Positions 23,921 to 46,450 of a DNA stretch of 64,000 bases are shown in pieces; position 1 is the first letter of the stretch; every line of letters begins with the position of its first letter. The position numbers and the translations under genes are program-made. The DNA comes from Schistosoma mansoni. Its lineage: Eukaryota; Platyhelminthes; Trematoda; Strigeidida; Schistosomatidae. Location: NCBI RefSeq assembly GCF_000237925.1, contig NC_031502.1:48399283-48463282 (forward strand). The letters run 5' to 3'. The notes beneath the pieces were generated by a model that was given only the letters and a program-made list of their open reading frames with translations, was not told the origin of the DNA and ran no database searches.

Positions 23921-24825
23921 TTAAACCAAGTGTAGCATAAAAGATGATTCAACTTTTCCAAACGATAAACTACCTTTTTTAATTTGAGGCTTATTTTTTA
24001 TTAGTGCCAGGTATTCGTTTTCGACTGCATTTTCACCATCGTTTTCTACCACTTTTGAAGAATTTTTGACCGGCTGTCTTTTTTGAGCGATTGAGGTGAA
24101 CCAGTGCCAGATACCAATTAGAATTGCTATACTCAAGGCAATTACTAAGATAACCAAGAAAATCATTTCAGTGTCTACACCTTCTTCGATTTCAAATAAC
24201 TGCAGGGAACGATTACAAAGTATAAATAACTCACGTTAACAGTTTGATTAAATAACTTATGAGCATAATAAATGTCATTATTGTCGTGATAGTAAACAAC
24301 AATAGACAGGTCAAAAGATCGACCGGCTAATTCGAGAGCGGGTTTGAATCTGTAATAAAGGGAAGTCTAGAAATTTTTTGGTAACGAAACCAAACAAACC
24401 TCTTGACCGGGTTCTAATGTCTCATGGAGGCGTTGCCTGGTGAAGTTCTGAATGTGATAGTCATAGTACATAGGATAGTGAAGTGCCCCTTCTATAAAAT
24501 CTAGTTTGAATTGTTCACCGTTTGTCGGATTGGCATTAGCCAAGGAAGCCACAAGAGATGAAATTTTTCCGACAGGCAGGTTTATTTCACGACGTCCAGA
24601 GTAAAGACCGTAGGGAGGTTTACTAAGGGCTACCAAGACATTAACGGCTGGAGATCCTTTGAATCTATCGTCTTCATTTGTTACAGAAGGTAAAAGCGTG
24701 GAGTCTTCTTCCGACAAAATAGTTGCGTCTTCAGCAAAAGAACTAAGTACTATAAAGTAGAAAGTTAATAAATTAAGTAAGAGATCCAAACAAGACGTAT
24801 GATTTATAAATATTGCTTTGATCAC
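23921..24825 (-). CDS. SSR1: Translocon-associated protein subunit alpha (TRAP-alpha / SSR1)
   Basis: TRAP-alpha is a single-pass ER membrane glycoprotein that sits beside the Sec61 channel and helps secretory proteins to enter the ER. Three exons join in phase: 24400-24825 (142 codons), 24235-24366 (44) and 23921-24199 (92 plus stop). The total is 278 residues, against 286 in human. Visible parts are a signal peptide (about residues 12-31), an acidic stretch (ATILSEEDSTLL), and a luminal domain with the family-typical YPMYYDYHIQNFT and FNQTVN glycosylation sites. A membrane span follows (IFLVILVIALSIAILIGIW, about 199-218), then a basic cytosolic tail. The introns are 33 nt (GTTTGT...TTCTAG) and 35 nt (GTGAGT...CTGCAG). 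Start choice is the Met just before the hydrophobic signal; upstream DNA shows no other candidate. It is convergent with the adjacent ARL6IP1-like gene. Unlike vertebrate homologues the tail end (SFMLHLV) is short and hydrophobic, and an alternative 3' splice there cannot be excluded. Confidence 0.92.
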
Positions 24826-25680
24826 GATCAGATAGATATATCATATGGTGAACATGCTGCATTAGTCCCAAAAGTAATAATCTTCTAAATGTTTCAAGGA
24901 TGTTTATACCACGGTTAATTGAACTTAGAGAGTCGATATACAGGCTAGGTGCAAAATATTACGTTAAAATGGCTGAAGATGTCTTGAATTAGCAACAAAC
25001 CTTTAAAGATGAGGTGGATCAGTTATCACTTTTTTTTACCAATTAAAACTGTACACGAATTTGCTGTCTGAATTCCATTCTGGAAGTTAGGTTTAAAATA
25101 TGATGGTAGAGCTATAATACTTAACAACTGCTTCTAATAAAAGCGGCTATCAAGAAAGCTGTCTTCCCTAATATTGCTTTCATTAGTTTGATCTTTCTTC
25201 GGCCTACGATAGCAATACAATTTTCCCTAGTACTTAAACATTTATACTGATGAGATCAACTAAAGGTTCTCTAGGTCGGTTTGATGCGATACTTTCAATC
25301 TATCTGGAGACGCATCGAGCATAGTAACACTTAATAGCGTCAGCGAACAAACCGTGTTTTCTATTAGTACTAAGAGGTTCCTAGAAGCGAGGCTAGGGAC
25401 AATAGGGTCGAACAATCCTACAGTTTCTTGATATAAAACTCAACTATGGTACCCAATTTTGTGTAGACATATATATTTTCGACGTTTTTTGTATTGTAGA
25501 AGGCGAACTATTTAAAAAGGATGATGATATTTTAATCAGTGAGTAAACTTGTTGGTCTTCAACGTGTCAATACATCAGATTACTGCTTCCACTTTAATTT
25601 AATCCCATCCATTTAAATTGTCAACAAAAGTAAAGTAATTTTGAGATTATTTAATACGTTCTACTGAAATATTCACTTTC
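24826..25680. other. Upstream region of SSR1
   Basis: About 0.85 kb without recognised coding sequence. It should hold the SSR1 promoter, but no core element could be assigned with confidence. Confidence 0.4.
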
Positions 25681-25685
25681 TGGAG

Positions 25686-26000
25686 ATGGTATATACTAAT
25701 CTCTTCCACGGACTAGGTTTTCGTTGCCCAACGGAGAATGGTATGCTGTGTGATGGTTGTGAAGATTATTACCACGAATTCTGGAAAAAATCATACCATC
25801 TGCACGGAAAAGATGAAGTAGGACAGGGTGTATACATCTTGATCTATAATGTTACTCAAAAGCACATTGCCATCTCGCCTAAAAAGATTGCTAGAATAAA
25901 CTCAAAGGGCGTAAAAAATAAATGGAAGTGTTATGTCAATATGGCCAACAAGTTCAACCCCAACTCTTACATCTGCTACTAATGTTATGCCGAAAAAGAA
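25686..26000 (+). pseudogene. Possible PHD-finger-like fragment
   Basis: An open frame of 98 codons contains CPTENGMLCDGCEDYYHEFW, which resembles the middle of a PHD-type zinc finger (CDGCxxxYHxxC with Trp where the Cys should be). A second Cys pair may be read after the stop (CYxCYAEKE). No clear splice structure is visible. It could be a decayed retrocopy of a PHD protein or an exon of an unknown gene. The assignment rests on motif resemblance only. Confidence 0.3.
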
Positions 26001-26279
26001 GTCACTTGTCCTGACTCAATCTAAACGTGGAAGCAAAAAGTCGAGGACAGCTGCCAAAATGAAAATATCACACAGGAAGTATGTCTGCTGTACAAATTAT
26101 TGGGAGTAGGGATATAAAAAGGAATGTGCAGAAACCGAGTATCTCACGACAAACGGGAAACTCAATTAGAATAGATAAACCCAAAGAGCAAAAAGAGGAG
26201 ACATGAAAGATAAGGTCCCTGTAAACATTTCTGAAGGGTTGACAAGTTTTTTTACTCACACTTGACTAATTTCACTGAA

Positions 26280-26640
26280 AAAGACTAGACTTCAGTGGAA
26301 AATATCATAGTGAGTGTAGTCTTTATAAATCTTAGTAAGGCCTCGGACAAGTTATTTTGTACGAGCATTAGAGTGAAGCTAGAAAGCCCCAGTATCGGTT
26401 GTACAGTTAGATATGAGATTAATTACTGTTTAAATAAGTAGATTGCGAATGAAAACCTGTGAAACACTGCAAAAGACAATCCTAGATCCCTTTTCTTCCT
26501 TACTACACGCGAATAACTCAACCAAAATGGGAAAGTCATCGAATTAATTTCTTGCAGACAACATAAACCTTTCCAGACGCATAAAAAGTGAGAATGATAA
26601 GCTAGGATCACCGGGAAGTTTAAGTGAACCCGTTATGTAA
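26280..26640 (+). mobile_element. Possible LINE reverse-transcriptase remnant
   Basis: FINLSKASDKLF followed by RVKLESPSIG resembles the DFSKAFDKV...KLxxxGI block of CR1-type reverse transcriptases. Downstream similarity is weak and broken by stops. Low confidence. Confidence 0.3.
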
Positions 26641-27419
26641 ATAAGTCCGTGGTGGTTGGAAGTGAACTCGAGGAGAAGTGCAGCAACGAAAGTCGGCTAC
26701 AGCGACGATGGCGGTATTTTAGACCTACGGTGTGAGCACTTTGGTATCTTATCATATGTTAGAAGGTGGCTAATCGTTTGAGTCAGCCGATAGTTCACTA
26801 AAAGACAACCGCTGCACTTATTTCAGACCTCTTACTTTTATTTATGTCTTATAATTTAAAAGGACAATTTCACAGTCTAAAAACTAAGATCAAATAATTC
26901 ACTTCTGAAGTTTTGTTTCTTAGACTTAGTCTTGAATTACTGCGATTCTACGACATAATGTGCAATATCAGAAACATTTTCAGTGCATTCAAAGCAAGAA
27001 CTAACATGGATGACTTGATCACCTGTCCTTATCCTAGAAAACTGGGACGACAAGTTACAAAAACAGTCAACGTGGTTATCAGTACCATTAACTGATCCTA
27101 GTTTTAACAGCAAATATGGGGGTTAGTGAGTAGTGTATAAACGTCTTGGCAGTGATATATAAATAACTTACTATAATTGCTGTATAGAAGTATGAACCAT
27201 GAATAGTACACAACCTTACAATACATGCTCGGACTACTGCATCGAAGGACGTCACCAATACGTGTCGCAAATTTATTAATTGACCGATTAAAACAAAATA
27301 GCATTTGCTTGTGGATGAGTTTCTACTTACTTAAATACATAATAAAATGCCATTACTCAAACTCTGAAATAAATTTGCAAACATTATACAGCGCCAATAT
27401 TAACTTCTTGTCAGTGAGG
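26641..27419. other. Upstream region of Rab2
   Basis: About 0.8 kb without recognised genes; it presumably includes the Rab2 promoter and 5' UTR. No specific element could be assigned. Confidence 0.4.
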
Positions 27420-37085
<9,666 letters not shown>

Positions 37086-37269
37086 AAAGCAGAATATGGA
37101 GAATAGTACACGAATAGTGGACCGATATGAGCTCAACTTGCGTAGGCTAAAGGTTAACTGCGCAAGTCAGAAGTGTAGTTATTCAAGTCTGAAGGAGCTA
37201 GGCTATAAACGGAATAGTAGATGTAGGATATAGAGAGTTCAACACTTGATATCGATTAGTATCTCAGTG

Positions 37270-37543
37270 TAGTGAACGAGTACACAAGCGGGGACAACCA
37301 AATGTACCTGGACATAAAATTACAGAATCTCTTAGTAAAATTTGAGAACCATACAGTGAATATTTCATTTGCAAAATGTCAATCAATTGTCTCAGACTTG
37401 ACCGTTCCTTTGTTTACACACCACTCACTCTCTGTTCCCATTCTCTTCGATCTTCTTAACCTTCCACCGCCAGGCACCTCACTCTCGATAGATGATACAT
37501 ACTACTCATAGCTGTTGACATCAGTAGCACACACCACCATTTT
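37270..37543 (+). repeat. Interspersed repeat 'R3', copy 2
   Basis: This has the same landmarks as the copies at 1755-2035 and 63345-63602, ending CTGTTGACATCAGTAGCACAC. Related sequence may start further left, near 37085. The 3' tail of the RTE element at 37545-40600 follows immediately, so that LINE probably inserted next to or into this repeat. Confidence 0.5.
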
Positions 37544-37544
37544 A

Positions 37545-40500
37545 TTTATTTATTTAAACACAAATATTGGTACGAGGGGGAACCAGATATATATGCGCCA
37601 CACAAAACAATGAGAATGGGAAGATAAAAAGGGGTAAGGTGCATATGAGAAAAAAAGAAAGGAACAATAACAACCACAGATTAGTGTATGTTATCATAAT
37701 AATTAGAGTAATAATGGGGGAAACAGTAATGTACAACCAGAAGGACTCTTTCAGTTAAGGAAGTTATGATCACTTTTTATGAAGAAGGTTACAGCAGGAT
37801 CGCCACTAGCTTCTGTTCTGAGCCGTATCTGATAACGTCTCTAGCCACTGTGTTGTACCATCTCTTGGCCCCCAGCCAGGGGGTCGGGAAGGACCAACAA
37901 AAGCTAGCGCTTTGTAGCTTTCTTTGATACCACGACACCATGTCATACACTGACCACCACTCTGCTTTTCCCAACCAGTCCTAGCGTCGGCAACTAATGC
38001 ACGACGTGGAATTCTCTGGGGCGACATTCGTAGAACATGTCCGAGCCACCGAAGTCGGTGTTTCAAGATGGTGACACCAATCGGGTTATAGTCTCTGTGC
38101 CCGAACACACGATGCGAAACCTCTGCATTACTAACATGGCGCTGTCACTGAATGTCAGAAATCCTTCGGAGACAACAGTGGTCAAACACATAGTCTTCTG
38201 ACATCCTCGAATCGAAGAGGCCAGGTTTCACAAGCATAAAGCAAAACTGCTCTCACCCACGCGTTATAGATCCGACCTTTTACAGCCAGACTACCTTCAC
38301 AAAGACGCCAAAGATGGCTCAGATTGGCGTAAGCCGCTCTGGCTTTCACTATACGTGAACTGATCTCACCACTCACCCCACCACCAGTACTTATGCAGCT
38401 ACCTAGATACACGAACTTCTCAACTACCTCAATCTGCTCACCACCCAAGATGAGTACAGGATTAGAATCCTGCCAGTCTTGTAGGAGTACTTTGCACTTT
38501 GAATGTGCAAAGCACATACCATACCTATGGACACTGATTGCCAACTGATTAAGTGCGGATTGCATGGCTTGGGTATTATCGCACAGTAAGACAATATCAT
38601 CCGCATACTCAAGATCGAGAAGTCGTTCTCCAGGCAACAGATTCACACCGCCAGTACTTACATCCATTAGAGCTGTTTCCAGAATGTCATCGATGGCAAA
38701 GTTGGAGAGGAATGGTGAGATTGGGCAACCCTGTCTAACCCCACTGCGTGAATGGAATAATGGAGAAAGGTGGTTGTATGCCCTCACTCTGCATGAGGTG
38801 TTTGTATGCAGATGTAAATAAACTTCACAGTCACACCTTTCTTCAATAGACAATCCCAGAGAACAGTTCTGTCCAATGAATCGAAGGCGGCCCTGATATC
38901 AAGAAACACTATGATTGTTGGCCTGTGACAAGTATGACGGTGTTCTAACATTTGGCGGAGGATGAAGATACGATCAGTACATCCTCGACCAGAACGAAAA
39001 CCAGCCTGCTCCTCGCGAGTCAATCTTTATCGGGTTCTAAACAACCCACCAAGTATGACAGAAGCCAATAGTTTGGAAGCAATCGAAAGTAGACTTATCC
39101 CACGATGGTTGTTACAGGAACGACGTGAGCCCTTTTTAAAGATAGAGACAACTACCGACTCATTTCATGACGTTAGAACACTCTCTAGCACCCAGACTTT
39201 TGTAAACAACTCAGTCAGTTGCTTAGCCAGAAATTCACCACCATCTTTAAGAAGGGCCAGAGGTAAGTCATCTGGACCTGGTGATTTGTAGCGCTTCAAG
39301 AGTTGGAGTTCCTTGCGGACTTCCGCCTCGTTTGGTGGATCAGTCGTCACCGGTCATGAGGGGCAGGACAATCTGATCGATGTTGTCGGAGCAGCAGGCC
39401 AGTTGAACTGCCCTTCAAAGAATTCCGCCCATTGACCAAGACGTCGACAGATGTTAGTGATTGGCATCCCGTTATCCTCACAGATTGTTTCACTCACACC
39501 AGACTTCTTGCTGCCAGTGGCTCGGATGAGTTGGAAGAGCTTCCGGCATTTGTCAAATGCAGCTGCTGCTTCCAGCTCATTAGCACGCTCCGACCATAAG
39601 GCTTCTCGGTCCTTACTCAAGCTTTGCCCGATTTCATTTCGTAACAGTCTTCGTTTATGGTCAAACTCACGGTCACCCGGAGTAAACCGACGGGCTTCGA
39701 TCAGTTGTAAGGAGCCAGAAGAAACCCAGTGCTTATAAGCGAGACGTGTCGCTAGGCCGCAAGCGACTTTACTCGCCATTTTCATGGCGTCATGCAGTTG
39801 CAACCAATGCTCATCTATACTTTTCGGTGGGATGGTAGCTAACCCAGAACCTAGCTCGGTTTGAGATGCAGAAGGAGGATGCCAGGTGGCACATCAGCGA
39901 TGACTGTACTGGTAGTTAGTGCTAGCCAGAAACAGGTTGTAGTCTGTGCACAGTTGCAGTAGACGGTCCCCGTTATCTGTCCTGCGACCAACAAATCCCC
40001 ATTGGCCACCTAAACGACTCTGTTCTGTGCCTAGACGCCCGACCTATGCATTCGAGTCTCCGGCTAGTGCTACAATATCTGTCGAACGCACTTTCTGGAG
40101 AAGAACAGTTAATTGGTGGTAGAATTCATCCTTGATTGCATCCGGGTTGCAATCTGTCGGGGCATAGACGGAGATGACAATAAGACATCGTTTCTCACGC
40201 CGATTTCTTCTCACTTTGATAAAACTTCCTAATCTGACAGCACATAATCGACTGTTAATGGGGATCCAATCGATTAGTGCTGCCTCAGCTCTAGCACTTG
40301 GTGCGACACCAATGCCAACAAGACCAGACGAAGATATCACGCACGTGAAACAAACTTTTCGAAGCGACAGATGGAGAACGAATTTGTAGTACTTCACTAG
40401 AGTCTTGAATACGGGTCTCGGATAGACAACAAACATCAACATTAAGACCTTCTAAAGACATAGCCAGCCCCATCTGTTGTCCGATCTGCATTAGCGTGCG

Positions 40501-40600
40501 AACGTTGAAGGAAGCCAGTTTGAATAGTGTACGTGATTTCAGAAAGACTGGTTTAGTATATGTATTCGGTGTAAGCATTCACTTTCGACTAGACAGTGAC
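37545..40600 (-). mobile_element. RTE-clade LINE, second subfamily, heavily damaged
   Basis: The 3' end has a (TAAA)n tail (37543-37560) and a 3' UTR repeated at 340-655 and 19.9 kb. Domains in minus order are the endonuclease start (LASFNVRTLMQIGQQMG, VCCLSETRIQDSS; about 40400-40570), PINSRLCAVRLG and VISVYAPTDC (about 40130-40280), and LAGDSNA. A linker follows (39354-39803), then RT blocks (KSPGPDDLPLALLKDGGEF; AGFRSGRGCTDRIFILRQ; FLDIRAAFDSLDRTVLWDCL; RSGVRQGCPISPFLSNFAID; LEYADDIVLLC). The tail is LRWLGHVLRMSPQRIP. The end of the endonuclease (SDH region, about 39840-39905) is deleted, and at least five frame changes are present. It is inactive and older than the element at 30.5 kb. Confidence 0.88.
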
Positions 40601-40797
40601 TGAAGATCGTTTAGAAAGAACCGAGTTTCCACCATGGGCGAGCTGCTGCATAAGTTGAATAGTAAGGATACACAAATTGGGAATAGAAGAGAGTGAATAA
40701 GTAACGTGGTAAAAATAATAATGTAAACTGTCTGATTTTTAGTCGGAATGTGAATAGTATTTTCCGTAAATATCGTAATTTCATTTTATTTGTGTGT

Positions 40798-41201
40798 GGG
40801 CTGGAATACTGCTCAGGTGCCCAAACCGAGGCAGGTGGTTTTCTTAGAAGGCCACACCCCGAGCCTTCGACCTAGAGCTCTAATCCACAAGGCAGTTCCA
40901 TTGTAGCCAATGACCAACAATAGGTTCATACACTATCTTTTCCTTCAGGATCCTGGAACCCATGTACACCATTGGTTTGGAATCAGGGTTTTTCAACTCC
41001 CCTCGTTGGATCCTTGTTACACACTAACCAGGTTAGTGCGCCAGACATTCGCTTTTCGTCCTCTCAATTTCGTAAACAGCATGTCAGCCGCGAGAAGGCA
41101 GTGAGTAGGACTTCCTTGACAGTGGCTTTATACTTCTAGCCATGTGAGAACATTTTGAGAGGGAGAGCTGACTCTCCCCACTCTTGGTCGTACCAGGGCA
41201 T
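40798..41201 (+). repeat. 404 bp interspersed repeat, copy 1
   Basis: This has the same length and is largely identical to 50567-50970, from GGGCTGGAATACTGC to GTACCAGGGCAT. Both copies retain an open frame of 64 codons, but this is a by-product of the sequence identity rather than evidence of a protein. On the reverse strand GTGGATTAGAGC and TAGGTCGAAGGC resemble weak pol III boxes, so a tRNA-derived SINE is possible. Confidence 0.75.
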
Positions 41202-44200
41202 TTGTGGGCTACCAGGGCTTTTTTAATTGTTTTATCTTGTCACTTTAACCACGTTAAAAGAGTTAGAGTATCGAAACCGCAGCTTAACATAGAATTGGTT
41301 ATCATAAAATTCTTCAAGAGACCAACCTCAACGACTGAATACTACTAAATAAAAGTTGATTTACTCAGTTTTGAAACATAAATTGCATAACAGTAGTAAT
41401 AATACTTGGCTCTCCAAGTCGAAATAGATGACGCGAGATTCTATCCTGGGATCGGTTGGTTAAAATCAGAGTTCTTCAACCACCAAGTCGCCACTCAGTT
41501 ATAGAACATAACTTGATATGCTATGATAGTTACCTTAGCTACTAATTCCATGTATCTTATTTGACCCACATTAGGAACTAGCTATGTGACATAGTGAGTA
41601 TTGAAAAATATTCAGCAACTTGATTCAAGTTGGTGATTCACTAACTCCTAGTTGGCTGTTCCACAGCGGTTGTTAAAATATCTAACCAATAATTCAAATG
41701 TCACAATGTTAAACCCTATTTCAATTCACGTTCTGTTTAGGTTTTCACTCATTTTGCATGAATATCCACAACCTAGTGGTATATGTGGCTAAAGCTTAAT
41801 CTTTGCCAGCACTTTCACTTCCCGGCAATGTTCTTGCCTCTACTTGTTTTGTTTTGTTTTTCACATTATTTTACAAGGCAAATGGGATTAAACTTGGACC
41901 TCATCATAACCCGGTAGGTGGAGCCTATAATAATAGTAACTTGACAAATCGTACTTCTGGTGCCGGTTGCTGCTAATGGGTTTTTTGTTTTGATTGTTGA
42001 GAGGAGAAACTTCGGTAAGACAAACAATTTGGAAACTAATAATAATAACAGAAATAAATATCGTGTTTATTTGTTTGTTCGCACTTATTGTTTTCTTCCC
42101 TCCCCCCCGTTACATTTTGAGTAATTCCCATAATCCATGTGATAATTGTGTGCAGCCTGGCAATTGATTTATTTTGCTTACATACATTCTGTTTCTTTTT
42201 TCTGTCATCATGTTATCTTGTTCCCGAGTATCGCTGCACTCCACTTTCTTTTCTTTCGTCTTCATTGTCTATTTTCTTAGTCTTTCTTTAAGTTAACTGA
42301 CGTCATCAGTGTTCCTTTCATATCTATCTTGTTTAAACAATAACTAAACAAATATCATTGTAATTCATCAACTTCAATCATTGCTCATTATGCAAAATCA
42401 GTGACCAATATATTTTCGTTTGTTTTGTTCATATTCAATAAAAATTACCTGTCTATTGGAAAATATTTCTCATCATACAAATGAATAGAGAATTTGTTTG
42501 TTATATTCGATTATTAATTGGCATATATCGTTTATTCTTGTTTTGTTCTCAATCTTTTTCGTGATACATTTGATATGTACACTATCTCTCCCTCCTCTAA
42601 ATAAACAAATATCTTACTAGGAAATTCAGTAGGCGGAAATTAATTGTCGTTTTGGTTATCAACTTTTTAATCTATGACACACTAATCACTACATTCAGTA
42701 AAATTGGTTTTAAAGGAGAACAAGTAAATAAGTGTGATGTTCATGTGTTTATGTGTTCTGTATTCGTTATATTCTTAATTGAAAGTAATTTGATTACAAA
42801 TATCTTTGTTTGTTCACTTGATGTTTGTGTATGTTTACCTTGGAATATTTCACCTTTTCTTTAGTTTTCAATGTCCAAATACAGTTTCCGAAGAAAAACT
42901 ACACATACATACACACACACACATGAACATGTGAAACAAAACATTCTAACATGTGTTAATTGTGGTGAACTATTTCTTTTATGTCTCTCTTCTAATAATT
43001 ATTTTGTTGTTGTTGTTGTTGTGTATGCATTTGACAGCGTATATTTCATCTCATTCTGAAATTTATGTTATTTGGTTATTTGTTATTGTTTTTTAACTGT
43101 TGGGATATATAAATATTGTAAAAAAAAATGGTCTAACGCGTAAACCGATGGTGTTTAACTGTCAAAGAATTACTCATTTTTCAACCCAGTAGGTCATAGG
43201 TTCCAATTCAACTGTATTTATTTCAGTTTGTGTAGCCGAATTGGAATGTTATACCTCAGATAAATTGTTAAACTTTAAAGTTGACTTATTACATAAACAT
43301 GAACTTGGTAAACAGATTGTATCAAATTAAAATTATTAAGTGCATCCTGAATGACATTATTGATTGACCTTACCATCGAAGTATATCTTAGTCGTGTCGT
43401 TGTTAAAATAACTTACGATGAGAATGATGCAGTACTTTTATGTAAGTCTAATTAATGCGTCAAACTGTAAATTGTTATGTAGTATAATTAGCTCTCAAAT
43501 TATAGGTATGATTTGCAGTCAGAAATATGAAGTTGAACGTGTTTACTTAGTTGTTCCCTTGCGTTCTATCAATCCTACTGACTTAGTGATAATTTTTCTA
43601 GTTCCCAGTGTTTAATTGAAGAAGTTATCTTAATAGAGCATAACGTGTTTTAAAAGTAAATGGCTAGGGTATTTAGATGTGAATTCACTCGATTTGTGTC
43701 CAACTATAGACATCAATGGATTATAATTAGAAGTCTCTTTATCCGTTGTATTTAGCTTCGACAGAAATTGTGGTTACAACACTCAACTCTCATTTACTAT
43801 ATTAGCGGTTTAAATTCAACAACCTACTTTGGTTTAGGTAACCGGGTAATATTACTAATTAAGAAGAAGCGGCTAAATAAAAAGTCAACATTTTAAGCTG
43901 TTGATTGATGAGGTAGAAAGTTTTCTACTTCAGATTTTGATTTTTCCTGTTTTAAGGTTTAGATAAATTACCCTAATTTTGAACCAATTAGCACAGGTTA
44001 TTCAATCATACTTCCATTGAAGTCTCAGGTTGGGTAGAGTTGTGTATAAAAAATGGTATTTTTGACTAAGACAAATTACTGGCAATTGAAGATCAGATGT
44101 TGTCGTCTGGTAACTCTGCTCCTCATTGGGATATCAAGTACTACGTACCGCAATTGTATTTACTGTTGATTCGTATGTTAACAGGTCAAATCCGTTCTTG

Positions 44201-44570
44201 CTGTTGTACTAATCAGTCCAGTCACTACATGTAAAGTGTAACGTAGTTTTTCTTATGATCGAAAATTATCCTATTAACTACATAGAAAACCGCTAACTCT
44301 AGCCATTTTTCATCGCATCTTCGTGTTATGATGACTAGTGTAATATTAACCTACAGGTAACAACATGTATTATTTTCTAAAGTTATTTTTATAACTAGAA
44401 TTGCATACAGGTAAACTAATATCTAACAATTTTCACGCACTCATGTAGGCAATGTTTTAGTTAATTGGATTCATGTTTGGAAAATATAACCAAGCGAATA
44501 ATTTTGGAAAAACAATTTTCTCACTTCAAATCACAAACCAATTGCTTATCCACCACTGGAAGCGATAGAC
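41202..44570. other. Repeat-poor stretch, no gene recognised
   Basis: About 3.4 kb of AT-rich DNA with simple repeats (CA-rich about 42900-42925; GTT-rich about 43003-43022). A tRNA-like motif near 43130-43220 may be an old SINE. No coding similarity was seen. Confidence 0.4.
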
Positions 44571-44574
44571 AACC

Positions 44575-44712
44575 GTTTAGTTCTATCATAGGACTCCCAA
44601 CAGTGTGCATTCACAACCCCTCACGCGGAAATTGAAACCAAGACCTCCGGTCTCGCGCGCAAACACTTAACTTCTCGACTACTAAGCCGGCATCCAGTGG
44701 TGTTAATGTCGA
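44575..44712 (-). repeat. Possible tRNA-derived SINE
   Basis: The minus strand reads GCCGGCTTAGTAGTCGAGAA, about 30 nt with GCGCGCGAGACCGGAGG, then GGTTTCAATTTCC. The order and spacing resemble pol III A and B boxes of a tRNA-like head, followed by a non-tRNA body. Confidence 0.4.
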
Positions 44713-44989
44713 CCGGAACACTACTCGATTTATTCCTGATTCAGATCAACACAAAAAGATACAAATATATAGATGACTGATACGACCACGACTCATAAAC
44801 AGTTTGAAAAATACAGTTATGTCCCAATTAAGTATTAGGGTAGAAAAATGGAGTACAAAATGTTACGTTTAAATTACAATGATTTTAGAATAGAAAAACA
44901 ATATGGCAGCGAATCATGCATCAAACAAAACTTATGGTTTATGGAATAAACCAGGACCAAACTAAATGTTAGTACTTTTTCAAACTTTG

Positions 44990-46450
44990 AATTAAGTGAA
45001 GTCATGTTCCCCAAGATAGCTTCTGTTGTTTTTCATGGCTTCTTTATTCCTCTTCACATCATCCTCCCCCTTAACTGCCATTTGTCTTAGTGCATACATG
45101 AGGGAAAACCTACTAGCATCTTGATCCATACAATACGTGACCAACCTGGTTAGTTGGAATATATAGAAAAAACAATTAGTCACTAGTTAAAAAAAATTGC
45201 TAACATAACGTCATTGATATCTCTCCCGAAAACGTTGTCCGCTCTCTTTTTTGGGTCAATCTGGAGGAAACCTGGTCTTCTGCGTTTCCATAATAATCTT
45301 CTTGTGAGACTATGTTCTGGTTTTTCGACTTTCTGGGTGGCCAGACTTCCCACATCGAAACTGTCTAAGAAGATTTTCCACATTCAGCTCAGTTTTTAAG
45401 TTTTCTGTGACTTGCCAGAATGTCACGGCATGTGGTTCGCATAAGATATCCACTCTTAACCTTCAACTTCCACCACATACATTACTTTCCCTTGTCGCTC
45501 AATCATTCATCCACTGGTCCTGCAGAGGTGAGTATTGGGAGTTACAGACGTATACTTCCTGGGTTTTTTTTAATATCCTACGTTTTGTTCCATGATAGGT
45601 ATTGAATTGAGTCGCCATATTTTGGTTTCTTCTTCCTATACCTTGATGCTTCGGTTTTATTGAATCGAGGACAGTTTTAATTTTTCTAACAAACATTTCT
45701 ACTGGAGACATTTTATTCGGTGCTGACGGATTTGGAGCTGCTCTGTAGACTAATAGAAAATCACCAAGATTTTCCTTTATCTTCCCCTAACCTTTTACCT
45801 TCATTAGTGCTCTTTTGAAAGTGTCCACAAATCTTTCAACTTGACTATTCGATTGTGGATGATAAGGGGTGAACGAACTTGTTCTAGTCCAAATCTGCTG
45901 CAAACCTTTGAGGTGTAGGAAGTAAACTGCGTACCATTATCCGACAAGTATATCTGGGGTTCCGAAACGGCAAAATAACTGTTGTAACTTCATGATGGTT
46001 TCTTAGGGAGTGGTTTGGTTCATGATCAAAATCTCAGGCCATATAGAATAAGTGTCGACGCAGATAATGAAATGGTACCTTGGAGTGGGCCAGGAAGATC
46101 AATGTATACGCGCTACCAAGGTTCTTTTGGAGATGACTAAAAATAGTGTTTCGATTAACGTAGATATTTAGGAACCTACACGCACGTGCTAACTCTTTGT
46201 TGTGTTCATTAATGTTAGACTAATATATCTAGCTTCGAGCTATAACTTTCATCCTCCCAATGCTTGGATGGGCTGTATGGAGTTGTTTCAGGACGACTGA
46301 GCGTAGGTTATTTGGAACTACCACGCGATCGGGAAACATAATGCAGTTAGTTACAATAGATTGCGAATCTTCTCATTGATTATACTGCTTTAGTTTACGA
46401 GATATTTGTTATGTCTCGATAACACGGAATGTCTACAGTTCTGGAAGAGT
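44990..46450 (-). mobile_element. Fossil Ty3/gypsy-type LTR element, integrase part
   Basis: The minus strand has the end of an integrase core and the region behind it, with phrases such as YHPQSNSQVERFVDTFKRAL and VYRAAPNPSAPNKMSPVEM, which are characteristic of Ty3/gypsy integrases. The piece is broken in several places and no complete LTR was identified at its ends. It is an old fragment. Confidence 0.7.

Larger units (their letters stand above)
20024..24596 (-). repeat. Right arm of the palindrome
   Basis: This is the mirror copy of 13922-18494. It holds a complete ARL6IP1-like gene and most of TRAP-alpha. The TRAP-alpha gene continues past the arm (24597-24825) into unique DNA. This arm is therefore likely the original locus and the left arm the derived copy. 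Confidence 0.95.

Noticed and set aside
13922-24596. Terminal inverted repeats of a giant DNA transposon
   Set aside because: The arms contain host genes with introns, no transposase is present, and no target-site duplication was seen at the outer edges.
40910-41104. 64-codon frame present identically at 50679-50873
   Set aside because: Its conservation follows from the 404 bp DNA repeat; no protein features were found.
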